The notes: a model not told the origin generated them from the letters alone. DNA of 64,000 nucleotides from Xaviernesmea oryzae (GCF_900177415.1 NZ_FXAF01000001.1:188501-252500); one strand, 5' to 3'; shown: positions 20,728-30,272, counted from the stretch's first letter. Numbers and translations: made by a program.

Positions 20728-21809
20728 TCAAGCGGAGACGGGAGGCACCTCGAAGGCTTCGCCGGGCCGCATCGGCCGGAAACGTTCGCGAGCGATGCCG
20801 CGTTTGTCGAGCGCCGCATGCAGCGCCTCGAGCGGCTGTTCGATGCCCTCGTCCGTCAGCTTGAACGTGCCCAGTGATGGCCGGCGACAAAGGCGGCGTT
20901 GGAGAGCAGCATGCCTTCCACCGCCTCTCCCGGGTTCTGGTGCTGCGCCTTCATGAACCAGCGCGGCTCATAGGCGCCGAACGGCAGGTTGGCGAGACGG
21001 AAGCCTCCATGCTTCTCTCTCGCCGCCCGGTAGTTGATGCCGTCGTGAAAGCCGGTATCGCCGACATGGTAGATCTTGCCGGCCGGCGTCTCCACAACGA
21101 AGGCAGCCCAGAGCGCCATCCGCCGGTCGCCCATGCCGCGCGCCGACCAGTGATGGCAGGGTTCGCAATGAAGCGCGATGCCGGGCGCGGCTTCCTCGCG
21201 CCCACCCCAGTCCATAACGGTGATCCGCGCGTCCGGCACCCGCGTCCGGATGATCGTGTCGTTGCCGAGCGGCGTGACGAAATGCGGTCTGTCGCGGCTC
21301 TGCAGCGCCCGGAGCGTTTCGAAGTCCAGATGGTCGTAGTGGTTATGGGTGACGATGACGAGATCGACCGGCGGCAGGTCCCCCATTCGGATGCCCGGCG
21401 GATTCACCCGTTTCGGACCGATGAAGGAAAACGGGCTGGTCCGCTCGCTCCAGACCGGGTCCGTCAGAATGTTGAGGCCGGCGACCTGGATAAGCATCGA
21501 GGCATGTCCGACCATGGTGACGACAAGCCGGCCGTCCCAAATGCGGGTTTCCGGCACCGCCTGGGGAAAGGGGCTCGGAAAACTCTCCGGCCAGGCGATA
21601 TTGCCGCCGCCGAGCTTCCAGCGCAGGAGATCGAAACCGCCACGCGGTTCCACCCCACCCGGATTGAAGAACGCTGCTCCGTCGAAATGATCGGAGACGG
21701 GACCGGAATAATACTTGTTGGCAGCCATGGCTCCTCGCGCGGCGACGCCACCGAACAGTGCGGCGATCGCTGCAACACCCGACCATTTGAGAAATTTGCG
21801 ACGATTCAT
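20728..21809 (-). pseudogene. MBL-fold metallo-hydrolase with a C-terminal frameshift
   Basis: This is an exported metallo-beta-lactamase-fold hydrolase related to the NAPE-PLD/UlaG-like group. The N-terminus MNRRKFLKWSGVAA looks like a twin-arginine signal. The metal motif THNHYDHLD is intact, as is the second-site GDTGFHDG. In the present frame translation ends at 20856 after GHHWARSS. Adding one G at the CCC (plus strand) 20870-20872 would give GHHWGTFKLTDEGIEQPLEA and continue 43 more residues to a stop at 20728, which matches how this family ends. So either the gene carries a one-base deletion, or the base is a sequencing error. The truncated 317-aa product retains the main metal site. 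Confidence 0.75.
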
Positions 21810-22078
21810 ATCGGTAAGATAACTTCATTTGAAACCGCTGCCTATCGTCCAAAACCGCCCCGCACCTTGACTCCCCGCCTCTTTTCCTGTTTAAGCCCGC
21901 CGATCTGCTGACAAGTTTCAAGCTTGGAGCCACCGACCGGGGCCGACTTAACCGAGCCCGGAGGTCAACATCCGACAGCGCGTTGCGCCCTCGGGTGCTT
22001 TTTGGCTTTGGCCTTGTTTTTGTCGCGGAAAGACCCGACGTTTCTGGAAATCCCCGGAAACGCGAGAAGGAAGAAACG

Positions 22079-23665
22079 ATGTTCGAAAGCCTCCAGGACC
22101 GTCTTGGCTCCATCTTGAGTGGACTGACCGGCCGTGGCGCATTGAGCGAAGCGGATGTTTCCGCTGCTCTGCGTGAGGTTCGCCGTGCGCTTCTGGAAGC
22201 GGACGTGGCGCTGGAAGTCGTCCGCTCCTTCACCGACCGGGTGCGCGAAAAGGCCGTCGGCGCGGAAGTCCTGAAGTCGATCAAGCCCGGCCAGATGGTC
22301 GTCAAGATCGTCCATGACGAACTGGTCGAGATGCTGGGCTCCGAAGGCGTCGGCATCGATCTGCATGCGGTCGCCCCGGTCGTCATCATGATGGTCGGCC
22401 TGCAGGGCTCGGGCAAGACTACCACGACCGGCAAGATCGCCAAGCGGCTGACCGACCGCGAGAAGAAGAAGGTGCTGATGGCGTCGCTCGACACGCGCCG
22501 CCCGGCAGCCCAGGAACAGCTCCGCCAGCTCGGCGTCCAGACCGGCGTCGACACGCTGCCGATCATCGCCGGCCAGTCGCCGACCGATATCGCCGCGCGC
22601 GCCGTGCAGGCGGCAAAGCTCGGCGGCCACGACGTCGTCATCCTCGACACCGCCGGCCGCACCCATATCGACGAGCCGCTGATGCAGGAGATGGCGGAGA
22701 TCAAGCGGAAGTCCAATCCGCATGAAATCCTGCTCGTCGCCGACAGCCTCACCGGTCAGGACGCCGTCAACCTCGCCCGCAATTTCGACGAGCGCGTCGG
22801 CATCACCGGCCTCGTGCTGACCCGCATGGACGGCGACGGCCGCGGCGGCGCGGCGCTTTCGATGCGCGCCGTCACCGGCAAGCCGATCAAGCTGATCGGT
22901 ACCGGCGAGAAGATGACGGAAATGGAGGAATTCCATCCCCGCCGCATCGCCGACCGCATCCTCGGCATGGGCGACATCGTCTCGCTGGTCGAGAAGGCTG
23001 CGGAAAATATCGACGCCGAAAAGGCGCGCGCCATGGCCGAGAAGATGGCCAAGGGCAAGTTCGACCTGAACGACCTCGCCGACCAGCTCCGCCAGATGAA
23101 ATCGCTCGGCGGCATGGGCGGCATCATGGGCCTGATGCCGGGCATGGCCGGCATGAAGGACAAGCTTGCCGCGGCCGGCATGAACGACAAGGTGTTCGAC
23201 CGCCAGATCGCCATCATCCAGTCGATGACCAAAGCCGAGCGCGCCAACCCGGATATCCTGAAGCACAGCCGCAAGAAGCGCATCGCCGCCGGTTCCGGCA
23301 CCGACGCCTCCGATATCAACAAGCTTCTGAAAATGCACCGCCAGATGGCCGACATGATGAAAATGATGGGCGGCAAGGGCAAGGGCGGCATGATGAAGCA
23401 GATGATGGGCGGCCTGGCCAGCAAGATGGGGCTCGGCGGAATGGGCGGCATGCCCGACCTTTCCAAGCTCGATCCGAAACAGCTCGAGGCGCTGCAGAAG
23501 CAGGCCGAGGCCGCGGGCCTGAAGCCGGGCTCGATGCCGGGCATGCCGGGCGGCGGCCTTCCGGGTGGTCTGCCGGGTCTCGGCGGCGGCGCCAAGCTGC
23601 CCGGCGGCTTGCCGGGTCTGGGTGGCGGTTTTCCGGGCCTTCCCGGCCTGCCGAAGAAGAAGTGA
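22079..23665 (+). CDS. ffh: Signal recognition particle protein Ffh
   Basis: Ffh binds signal sequences and 4.5S RNA and delivers nascent chains to FtsY, whose gene lies 5 kb away. The N domain (1-90) leads into the G domain with GLQGSGKTTTTGK (107-119), DTAGRTHID and TRMDGDGRGG. The methionine-rich M domain occupies about 300-440. A tail of glycine, leucine and proline repeats (GLPGLGGG units) ends in KKK; such tails occur in rhizobial Ffh. The start ATG at 22079 has GAAGGAAG upstream; upstream in-frame codons lack family similarity. Length is 528 aa. Confidence 0.96.
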   Translation: MFESLQDRLGSILSGLTGRGALSEADVSAALREVRRALLEADVALEVVRSFTDRVREKAVGAEVLKSIKPGQMVVKIVHDELVEMLGSEGVGIDLHAVAPVVIMMVGLQGSGKTTTTGKIAKRLTDREKKKVLMASLDTRRPAAQEQLRQLGVQTGVDTLPIIAGQSPTDIAARAVQAAKLGGHDVVILDTAGRTHIDEPLMQEMAEIKRKSNPHEILLVADSLTGQDAVNLARNFDERVGITGLVLTRMDGDGRGGAALSMRAVTGKPIKLIGTGEKMTEMEEFHPRRIADRILGMGDIVSLVEKAAENIDAEKARAMAEKMAKGKFDLNDLADQLRQMKSLGGMGGIMGLMPGMAGMKDKLAAAGMNDKVFDRQIAIIQSMTKAERANPDILKHSRKKRIAAGSGTDASDINKLLKMHRQMADMMKMMGGKGKGGMMKQMMGGLASKMGLGGMGGMPDLSKLDPKQLEALQKQAEAAGLKPGSMPGMPGGGLPGGLPGLGGGAKLPGGLPGLGGGFPGLPGLPKKK

Positions 23666-23677
23666 GGGAGGAAGTTC

Positions 23678-23995
23678 GTGGTTGATCCCGAAGTGAAGGC
23701 CAGGCTCGCGAGCTATCGCCAGTCGATCGACAACATCGACGCGGCGCTCGTGCACATGCTGGCGGAACGTTTCCGCTGCACCAAGGAAGTGGGCGTCCTG
23801 AAAGCCCAGTACGAATTGCCGCCGGCCGACCCGGCGCGCGAGGAATACCAGATCGAGCGTCTTCGCCGCCTGGCGAAGGAAGCGCATCTGGACCCGGATT
23901 TCGCCGAGAAGTTTCTGAACTTCGTCATCAAGGAAGTCATCCGGCATCATGAAGCCATTGCCGCCGAACACGGCGGCACGAAAGAAACCGCATAA
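23678..23995 (+). CDS. Chorismate mutase, AroQ class
   Basis: This 105-aa all-helical enzyme converts chorismate to prephenate for phenylalanine and tyrosine. Typical AroQ features are the first helix with LASYRQSIDNIDAALVHMLAERFRCTKEVG split over residues 7-36 and the basic residues Arg11, Arg28 and Lys32 positions, plus the C-terminal FVIKEVIRHH. The start is GTG with GGGAGGAAG directly upstream, 12 nt after ffh. It lies between ffh and rpsP, an arrangement known in Rhizobiales. Transcription with ffh is likely. Confidence 0.9.
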   Translation: MVDPEVKARLASYRQSIDNIDAALVHMLAERFRCTKEVGVLKAQYELPPADPAREEYQIERLRRLAKEAHLDPDFAEKFLNFVIKEVIRHHEAIAAEHGGTKETA

Positions 23996-24076
23996 ACCGG
24001 CCCGCCTGACGGCGGCCTCAAGAAAAGTCCCCGCCCGCCGGACGGCGGCCCGGAGAAAACCTAAGGAGTAAACGCA

Positions 24077-24439
24077 ATGTCCCTGAAAATTCGTCTCGCC
24101 CGCGGCGGTTCCAAGAAGCGTCCGTATTACCACATCGTCGTCGCCGACGCCCGTTCGCCGCGTGACGGCCGCTTCCTCGAAAAGCTCGGCTCCTGGAACC
24201 CGATGCTCGCCAAGGACGATGCCAAGCGCGTCGAACTGACCGCCGACCGCATCCAGCACTGGCTTGCCCAGGGCGCCCAGCCGACCGACCGCGTTCTGCG
24301 CTTCCTCGCTGAAGCCGGCATCGCCAAGCGCGACGCCCGCAACAACCCGGAAAAGGCAAAGCCGGGCAAGAAGGCTCAGGAACGCGCTGCAGAGCGCGCC
24401 CAGAAGGCTGCCGACACGGAAGCAGCAGCCGAAGCGTAA
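24077..24439 (+). CDS. rpsP: 30S ribosomal protein S16
   Basis: S16 is a small-subunit protein that aids 30S assembly. The start [24 protein letters not shown] is split across the conserved core at residues 1-24, and the core ends by about residue 85. The 120-aa form has an alanine/glutamate/lysine-rich tail that is usual in this group. AAGGAG lies 9 nt upstream of the ATG. A perfect 11-bp hairpin with a short T-run follows and may reduce read-through into rimM and trmD. Confidence 0.96.
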   Translation: MSLKIRLARGGSKKRPYYHIVVADARSPRDGRFLEKLGSWNPMLAKDDAKRVELTADRIQHWLAQGAQPTDRVLRFLAEAGIAKRDARNNPEKAKPGKKAQERAAERAQKAADTEAAAEA

Positions 24440-24465
24440 GCTTTCGCGACCATTCTTCATGGCGA

Positions 24466-24495
24466 CGGGCAGCGCGGCGACGCGCTGCCCGTTTT
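24466..24495 (+). terminator. Hairpin after rpsP (terminator or attenuator)
   Basis: A perfect 11-bp stem (cgggcagcgcg / cgcgctgcccg, loop gcga) is followed by TTTT. It lies inside the rpsP-rimM-trmD group, so it may be only partly active. Confidence 0.65.
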
Positions 24496-24557
24496 GCTGT
24501 TTGCATTTCTTGACGTTGCGCTTAAATGGAGCCCGACGTAACCGAGATCACGACCGC

Positions 24558-25124
24558 ATGTCCAAACTGGAAAACCCCATTCTGATGGCGACTATCGGCG
24601 CCGCTCAAGGCCTGAGGGGCGAGGTGCGCGTGCGATCCTACACGGCCGATCCGACCGCTCTCGGCGATTACGGCAATCTGCACAGCGAGGACGGCCGGAC
24701 TTTCGAAATCCTCGAAATCCGCGAGGCGAAGAATGTCGCGATCGTCCGCTTCCGCGGCATCAACGACCGCAACGCCGCCGAAGCTCTGAACGGCCTCGAA
24801 CTCTTCATCGAACGGGACAACCTGCCGGACGAGGAACTGGAGGACGACGAGTTCTACTACGCCGATCTCGAAGGCCTGGAAGCGGTCGACCGGGACGGCA
24901 AGAGCTATGGCACCGTGAGCGCCGTCTACGATTTCGGCGCCGGCGACCTGCTGGAGCTCAAAGGCCCCGGCCGCCGTCCGGCGCTCATCCCCTTTTCGGA
25001 AGCGGCGGTTCTTGAAATCGATCTCGAAGGCGGCAGGATCCTCATCGACCCGCAGGCGGCGGGGCTGACCGAAACCCCGGACGAAGACGGACCTGGAACG
25101 GGCTTTCCACGCAAGGGCAAATAA
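24558..25124 (+). CDS. rimM: Ribosome maturation factor RimM
   Basis: RimM assists maturation of the 30S head and binds S19. The 188-aa protein has the N-terminal barrel ([18 protein letters not shown]) and the C-terminal PRC-barrel with [12 protein letters not shown] and [20 protein letters not shown]. The ATG at 24558 is the start; a longer in-frame extension from 24264 overlaps rpsP and is not family-like. The stop overlaps the trmD start by one base (TAATG), so the two are coupled. Confidence 0.94.
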   Translation: MSKLENPILMATIGAAQGLRGEVRVRSYTADPTALGDYGNLHSEDGRTFEILEIREAKNVAIVRFRGINDRNAAEALNGLELFIERDNLPDEELEDDEFYYADLEGLEAVDRDGKSYGTVSAVYDFGAGDLLELKGPGRRPALIPFSEAAVLEIDLEGGRILIDPQAAGLTETPDEDGPGTGFPRKGK

Positions 25125-25819
25125 TGACCTTTCGCGCGACGATCCTGACGCTCTACCCGGAAATGTTTCCGGGGCATCTGGCCTTCTCGCTGGCCGGCAA
25201 GGCGCTCGAACGCGGCCAGTGGTCGCTCGATACGGTGCAGATCCGCGATTTCGCCGAAGACAGGCACCGCACGGTGGACGACACGCCGGCCGGCGGCGGC
25301 GCCGGCATGGTGCTGAAGCCGGATATTCTCGCAAAGGCGATCGACCATGTCTCCCGGGAAGATAATCGCCCGCGCCTGCTGATGAGCCCGCGGGGCAAAC
25401 CGCTGACGCAGGAAAGGGTGCGCGAACTTGCCGCCGGCGAGGGCGTGGTGATCGTCTGCGGGCGGTTCGAGGGCGTCGACCAGCGGGTGATCGACGCGCG
25501 CCGCCTCGAAGAGGTCTCGATCGGCGACTACATCCTTTCCGGCGGCGAGCCGGCGGCGCTGACGCTGCTCGACGCCGTCGTCCGCATCCTGCCGGGCGTC
25601 ATGGGCAATGCGCTCTCGGGCACGCACGAAAGCTTCGAGAACGGACTGCTGGAACATCCGCAATACACCCGGCCGCAAGTCTTCGAGGGGCACGAGATCC
25701 CGGCGATACTGACTTCCGGAAATCATGCCGCGATCGAGAAATGGCGGCTCGAAGAAGCGAAGAAGCTGACGGCGGAGCGGCGGCCGGATCTGCTTGCTGG
25801 GCCGCCGGATAGCCGGTGA
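25124..25819 (+). CDS. trmD: tRNA (guanine-N1-)-methyltransferase TrmD
   Basis: TrmD methylates G37 of tRNAs to prevent frameshifting. It is a SPOUT methyltransferase whose trefoil knot is visible in [19 protein letters not shown] and [13 protein letters not shown]. Asp in GDYILSGGE and Arg in GRFEG are the known functional residues. Length is 231 aa. The start overlaps the rimM stop by 1 nt. A RIME-like repeat and an opposite-strand transporter gene separate it from rplS, whereas these genes are often contiguous. Confidence 0.96.
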   Translation: MTFRATILTLYPEMFPGHLAFSLAGKALERGQWSLDTVQIRDFAEDRHRTVDDTPAGGGAGMVLKPDILAKAIDHVSREDNRPRLLMSPRGKPLTQERVRELAAGEGVVIVCGRFEGVDQRVIDARRLEEVSIGDYILSGGEPAALTLLDAVVRILPGVMGNALSGTHESFENGLLEHPQYTRPQVFEGHEIPAILTSGNHAAIEKWRLEEAKKLTAERRPDLLAGPPDSR

Positions 25820-25848
25820 ATTTGGTCCTTACGCTTACCATCAGCGTT

Positions 25849-25989
25849 TGCCCCTCACCCTGACCCTCTCCCCGCTTGCGGGGAGAGGGGACATGCCATA
25901 CGCAGCGTCACAGGCGGAGGAAACCGGCGCGGCAAATCACCTTCTCCCCGCAAGCGGGGAGAAGGTGGCGGCAGCCGGATGAGGGGCAG
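25849..25989. repeat. RIME-like palindromic repeat (copy 5)
   Basis: The ends tgcccctca and tgaggggca are inverse. Inside are cctctccccgcttgcggggagagg and ccttctccccgcaagcggggagaagg type palindromes. It lies between trmD and the convergent TSUP gene. Confidence 0.75.
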
Positions 25990-26004
25990 TGCGCCGCTCT
26001 GTGC

Positions 26005-26751
26005 TCACCCCGTCACGAAATAGTAGATCGTCAGCCCCACCCCGACGGCCACGACGCTCCAGCGCAGCACCGCCTGCGGCACGCGCCTGGCCATCCAGAC
26101 GCCCGCATAGCCGCCGAGCGCGCCGGCCGGGATCATGACGAGCGCCTCGGGCCAGGCGATCACCCCGCCGCCGACGAAGACGATGATCGCGACCGCGGCG
26201 ATCAGCACCGCCAGCAGGTTCTTCAGCGCGTTGAGATGATGATAGCTGCCGCCGGTGGTGACCCCGAGGACGGCGAGCATCATGATCCCCATGCCGGCAC
26301 CGAAGAAGCCGCCATAGATCGAGGTCAGGAACTGGCCGATGACGCAGGCGGGCGAATTGGCGGAACGCTCGGCCGATGCCTTCGGCCTAAGCCAGGGGCC
26401 GGCGGCGAAGACCGCCGTCGCCGCCGCAAGCAGCCAGGGCACGATCTGACGAAAGGACGGATTGTCGAGCGAGAGCAGCAGGAACGCGCCACCGAAAGCG
26501 CCGGCGACCGAAACGGCCGCCAGCAGGAGGGCGCTTCGCCAGCGGTGGGAAATCTCGTCCCAATAGGCGATGGTCGACGTGACATAGCCCGGGAACTGCA
26601 CGATCGATGAGGTCGCGTTGGCGGAGATCGGCGGAATGCCAGCAAGCGTCATGGCTCCGAATGTCAGGAACGTGCCGCCGCCGGCGATCGCGTTCACCGC
26701 GCCCGACAGAAAGCCCGCGGCGGCGAGCAGCGCCATCATCGTGATTGTCAT
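26005..26751 (-). CDS. TauE/SafE family (TSUP) membrane transporter, second copy
   Basis: This 248-aa membrane protein has about eight helices and belongs to the TSUP family. Family hallmarks are GAVNAIAGGGTFLTFGAM (about 17-34) and YGGFFGAGMGIMMLAVLG (about 145-162). Substrates in the family are sulfite or related anions. It is not closely similar in sequence to the copy at 7365-8108. It sits on the minus strand between trmD and rplS, so it interrupts a usually compact translation gene cluster. Confidence 0.86.
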   Translation of the reverse strand: MTITMMALLAAAGFLSGAVNAIAGGGTFLTFGAMTLAGIPPISANATSSIVQFPGYVTSTIAYWDEISHRWRSALLLAAVSVAGAFGGAFLLLSLDNPSFRQIVPWLLAAATAVFAAGPWLRPKASAERSANSPACVIGQFLTSIYGGFFGAGMGIMMLAVLGVTTGGSYHHLNALKNLLAVLIAAVAIIVFVGGGVIAWPEALVMIPAGALGGYAGVWMARRVPQAVLRWSVVAVGVGLTIYYFVTG

Positions 26752-27010
26752 GGTGTTTCCTCATCCCTCGTGCGTGACATATCTGCTTCGGGATGGAGCG
26801 GCAACAGGCGGCGTTTCGTCACAAAATCGCAATCGACGGGATGACAAGCGGGTTTGTTTCGTGTATTGGCGCACGCGGAAATGGGAAATCCTCCCGTCGA
26901 CCAGCAACAAAGAATGGCGAATCCGCTCTGCCGCCAAGGCAAATCCCGAGGCTTTGACCAAAGGTATATCGAGCGCTCTGGCTGTTTCAGAAGAACCGAA
27001 GGTTTGAGAG

Positions 27011-27556
27011 ATGAACATCATTCAGCAGCTTGAGGCCGAACAGGTCGCCAAGATCGAAGCCAAGCGCACGCTTCCCGAATTCTCCCCGGGCGACACCGTC
27101 CGCGTCAACGTCCGCGTGACGGAAGGCAGCCGTACCCGCGTGCAGGCCTATGAAGGCGTCTGCATCGCCCGTTCCGGCGGCGGCCTCAACGAGAGCTTCA
27201 CCGTTCGCAAGATCTCCTACGGCGAAGGCGTCGAGCGCGTATTCCCGGTCTATTCTCCGCTCGTCGAGAGCGTCGAAGTCGTCCGCCGCGGTAAGGTCCG
27301 CCGCGCCAAGCTCTACTACCTGCGCGATCGCCGCGGCAAGTCGGCCCGTATCGTCGAGAACACCGGCGCCCGCGCCCGCAAGCTGAATGAAGCCGAGCGC
27401 CAGGCCGTTGCCGACGAGAAGGCACGCATCGAAGCCGAGAAGGTCGCAGCCGCTCAGGCTCTCGCCGCCGAAAAGGCAGCAGCGGAAGCCGCAGAAGCAA
27501 AGGCCGCGGCGGAAGCTGCCGAAGCAGCCAAGGCTGCGGAAGCATCTGCCGAATAA
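27011..27556 (+). CDS. rplS: 50S ribosomal protein L19 with a long charged tail
   Basis: L19 lies at the 30S-50S interface. Residues 1-115 are the conserved core ([42 protein letters not shown] split between segments). The last 55-60 residues are almost only alanine, glutamate and lysine. This gives 181 aa against about 115 in Escherichia coli. Alanine/glutamate tails on L19 are common in rhizobia, though their role is unknown. A strong terminator follows at once, so the gene ends its transcript. Confidence 0.95.
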   Translation: MNIIQQLEAEQVAKIEAKRTLPEFSPGDTVRVNVRVTEGSRTRVQAYEGVCIARSGGGLNESFTVRKISYGEGVERVFPVYSPLVESVEVVRRGKVRRAKLYYLRDRRGKSARIVENTGARARKLNEAERQAVADEKARIEAEKVAAAQALAAEKAAAEAAEAKAAAEAAEAAKAAEASAE

Positions 27557-27576
27557 GCCTCGGACGATCTTTTTCG

Positions 27577-27606
27577 AAAAAAGGCGGCTCTCGGGTCGCC
27601 TTTTTT
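27577..27606 (+). terminator. Rho-independent terminator after rplS
   Basis: The stem aaaaaaggcg / cgcctttttt encloses a 10-nt loop and ends in a T-run. The A-run on the 5' side also lets it work in the other direction. Confidence 0.85.
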
Positions 27607-27698
27607 GTTTTCGCGGAACCGTTGCAGAATGACGCTCCTTGCCATCCGCTTTTGAAATGTGAGATTTTCGGGCCGATCGATCCTTGAGGGAGTTTCCG

Positions 27699-28496
27699 AT
27701 GCTTGCCCGACGCGCTTTTCTCGCCTGCCTTGCCGCGCTCGCTCTTGCCCCGGCGGTCGGCGCCGCCGACGGGCTGCCGGACCTCAAGGGACGTGCCATC
27801 GTGGTGGTGACGGAAAACGCCTATCCGCCGCTGCAATTCGTCGATCCGAAATCCGGCAGCGCGATCGGCTGGGAATATGACGCGATGAACGAGATCGCCA
27901 GGCGGCTGAACTTCAAGGCAGAGTACCGGAACACGAGCTGGGACGCGATGATCCAGGCGGTCTCCGACGGCCAGTACGACATCGGCATGACCGGCATCAC
28001 CATCAAGGACGACCGCAAGGAAAAGGTGGACTTCTCCGACCCTTACATGCGCTCGCAGCAGCTCATGCTGGTGCGCGGCGACGAGACGCGTTTCACCGAT
28101 GCCGAAAGCTTTGCCGCCCTGAAAAACGGCCTGATCGGCGCGCAGCCCGGAACGAGCCCGTTCTACACGGCGGTCTACGGGGTCCTCGACGGCAACGAGC
28201 AGAACCCGCGCATCAGGCTCTTCGAGACCTTCGGAGCGACGGTGCAGGCGCTGAAGGCGGGCGACGTCGATCTCGTTCTGACGGACAGCACCGCCGGCGA
28301 AGGCTATGTGAAGGCTTCCGGCGGTTCGCTGAAAATCATCGGCGAGCCGCTCGGCGCGGAGGATTTCGGCTTCATCTTCAAGAAGGGGTCGGACCTCGTC
28401 CAGCCGGTCAATGCGGCGATCGCGGCGCTGAAGGCCGACGGCACGCTCGATGCGCTGAACAAGAAGTGGTTCCTCGATTACACGATGGGCCAGTAA
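27699..28496 (+). CDS. Amino-acid ABC transporter substrate-binding protein
   Basis: This periplasmic solute-binding protein of the polar amino-acid (SBP_bac_3) family has 265 aa. Residues 1-22 form a signal peptide (LACLAALALAPAVGAAD). The fold signatures are VVTENAYPPLQFVD, GWEYDAMNEIARRL, and DIGMTGITIKDDRKEKVDFS split across positions 95-116. The ATG at 27699 is chosen because GAGGGAG lies 6 nt upstream; an upstream TTG falls inside that ribosome site. It is followed 3 nt later by its permease. No ATPase gene is adjacent. Confidence 0.9.
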   Translation: MLARRAFLACLAALALAPAVGAADGLPDLKGRAIVVVTENAYPPLQFVDPKSGSAIGWEYDAMNEIARRLNFKAEYRNTSWDAMIQAVSDGQYDIGMTGITIKDDRKEKVDFSDPYMRSQQLMLVRGDETRFTDAESFAALKNGLIGAQPGTSPFYTAVYGVLDGNEQNPRIRLFETFGATVQALKAGDVDLVLTDSTAGEGYVKASGGSLKIIGEPLGAEDFGFIFKKGSDLVQPVNAAIAALKADGTLDALNKKWFLDYTMGQ

Positions 28497-28499
28497 GGC

Positions 28500-29318
28500 A
28501 TGGCGCCTCCGCGCCGGAAAACCGAAGAGCCGGGAGATTTTCCCTGGTGGCTGGCCGCCTTCGGTGTGCTCTGCCTCGGGCTCGCGGCCGTCATCGCGTT
28601 CAACGATCTCTACGCACAGGTCTTCGGCGTCGTCGCCAAAGGCATCGGCATCACCATCGGCGTGACGCTCGCAGCCTTTTCGCTGGCGACGGTGCTGGGC
28701 CTTGCGATCGCGCTCGCCGGATTGTCGGGCAGCATCGTTCTCAGACAGATTGCCCGCTTCTATGTCGAGCTCATCCGCGGCATTCCGATCCTCGTCCTGC
28801 TTTTCTATATCGCCTTCGTCGGCGCGCCGGGTTTCGTGGCAGTCTGGAACTGGGCGCTAGGCCCGCTGATCGAGCGCGGCTGGATGGAGGCCCTGCTCGT
28901 ACGCGATGTCTCGCTGCTCTGGCGCGCGGTGATCGCGCTGATGATCGGTTACGCCGCCTTCATCGCCGAGATTTTTCGCGCCGGGTTCCAGTCGGTCGAC
29001 GAAGGGCAGATCGAGGCGGCCAAGGCGCTCGGCTTCACGCGCTTCCAGCGCTTCCGGCTGATCGTCTTCCCGCAGGCGATGCGGATGATCTTCCCGCCGC
29101 TTTCCAACGACTTCGTCGCGATGGTGAAGGACAGTTCGCTCGTCTCGGTGCTCGGGGTCGCCGACATCACCCAGATGGCCAAGGTCTATGCCGCCGGCTC
29201 CTTCCGCTTCTTCGAGACCTATTCGATCGTCACCTATATCTACCTGCTGCTGACGATCGGCCTGTCGCTGGCATTGCGCGGCATCGAGCGCCGGATGCGC
29301 AGGCGGATCGAGCGATGA
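28500..29318 (+). CDS. Amino-acid ABC transporter permease (HisM/GlnP type)
   Basis: This 272-aa inner-membrane permease has five or six helices. The cytoplasmic EAA loop that contacts the ATPase is visible as DEGQIEAAKALGFTRFQRF (about 165-183). The N-terminal block ELIRGIPILVLLFYIAF is typical of the HisMQ subfamily. It begins 3 nt after the binding-protein gene. The next gene is a convergent polyphosphate kinase, so the ATP-binding subunit must be encoded elsewhere or shared with another importer. Confidence 0.9.
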   Translation: MAPPRRKTEEPGDFPWWLAAFGVLCLGLAAVIAFNDLYAQVFGVVAKGIGITIGVTLAAFSLATVLGLAIALAGLSGSIVLRQIARFYVELIRGIPILVLLFYIAFVGAPGFVAVWNWALGPLIERGWMEALLVRDVSLLWRAVIALMIGYAAFIAEIFRAGFQSVDEGQIEAAKALGFTRFQRFRLIVFPQAMRMIFPPLSNDFVAMVKDSSLVSVLGVADITQMAKVYAAGSFRFFETYSIVTYIYLLLTIGLSLALRGIERRMRRRIER

Positions 29319-29320
29319 CC

Positions 29321-29350
29321 GGAGACGGCGTCGGAAGCGCCGCCGTCTCC
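29321..29350. terminator. Hairpin between convergent genes
   Basis: A perfect 10-bp stem (ggagacggcg / cgccgtctcc) with a 10-nt loop fills the gap between the permease and ppk2. It has no T-run, so bidirectional termination is likely but unproven. Confidence 0.5.
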
Positions 29351-29357
29351 ATCAGGT

Positions 29358-30272
29358 TCAATAGACGTCCGGCACGTACATGTCCGGCCGCACCGGATGG
29401 CGGATGTAGTCGTCGTGGCGGACGCGCTCGGGCAGCACGATCTGTTCCTTCGGAACGGTCTCGTAGGGCACCTGCGAAAGAAGGTGAGCGATCATGTTGA
29501 GCCGCGCCTTCTTCTTGTCGACGGCCTGCACGACCCACCAGGGCGCTTCCGGAATATGGGTGCGCTCCAGCATCTCCTCCTTGGCCTTGGTATATTCCTC
29601 CCAGTGAACGCGGCTTTCGAGGTCCATGGGTGACAGCTTCCACTGCTTCAGCGGATCGTGGATGCGCATCTTGAAGCGGAATTCCTGCTCTTCGTCGGTG
29701 ATCGAGAACCAGTATTTGACGAGGATGATGCCGGAGCGCACCAGCATGCGCTCGAATTCCGGCACGGAGCGGAAGAATTCTTCGAGCTCGTCCTTGGTGC
29801 AGAAGCCCATGACGCGCTCGACGCCGGCGCGATTGTACCAGGAGCGGTCGAACAGCACCATTTCGCCGGCCGTCGGGAGATGCGGCGTATAACGCTGGAA
29901 ATACCACTGGTTCCGCTCCCGCTCGGTCGGCGCCGGAAGCGCCACGACGCGGCAGACGCGCGGATTGAGGCGCTGGGTGACGCGCTTGATGGCGCCGCCC
30001 TTGCCGGCCGAGTCGCGGCCCTCGAAGAGCACGACCATTTTCAGCTTCTTGTACTGGACCCAGTCCTGCAGGCGGACGAGCTCGTGCTGGAGACGGAAGA
30101 GCTCGCGGAAATAGATCCGGCGGTCGAGCGTCGGTTCGGCGGGCTCCGACATGCCTTCCGCCACCAGCTCGTCCAGCCGGTCCTCCTCCATCTGCATCTC
30201 CAGCTCTTCATCGAAGCTGTCGGCGATCTCGTCCTTGATGCGGCTGAGCTGGTCTTCCATGGGTTCGGACAT
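29358..30272 (-). CDS. ppk2: Polyphosphate kinase 2
   Basis: PPK2 transfers phosphate between polyphosphate and nucleotides. Walker A is GRDSAGKGG (85-93), Walker B is FDRSWYNR (141-148), and the lid lies between them. The 304-aa size and acidic N-terminal extension (residues 1-50) fit the class I form. The ATG at 30270-30272 is preferred because GGAGGG lies 9 nt upstream; an ATG three codons earlier abuts that site with no spacing. It may link phosphate storage with the PhoX-like phosphatase further along, but they are not in an operon. Confidence 0.93.
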   Translation of the reverse strand: MSEPMEDQLSRIKDEIADSFDEELEMQMEEDRLDELVAEGMSEPAEPTLDRRIYFRELFRLQHELVRLQDWVQYKKLKMVVLFEGRDSAGKGGAIKRVTQRLNPRVCRVVALPAPTERERNQWYFQRYTPHLPTAGEMVLFDRSWYNRAGVERVMGFCTKDELEEFFRSVPEFERMLVRSGIILVKYWFSITDEEQEFRFKMRIHDPLKQWKLSPMDLESRVHWEEYTKAKEEMLERTHIPEAPWWVVQAVDKKKARLNMIAHLLSQVPYETVPKEQIVLPERVRHDDYIRHPVRPDMYVPDVY

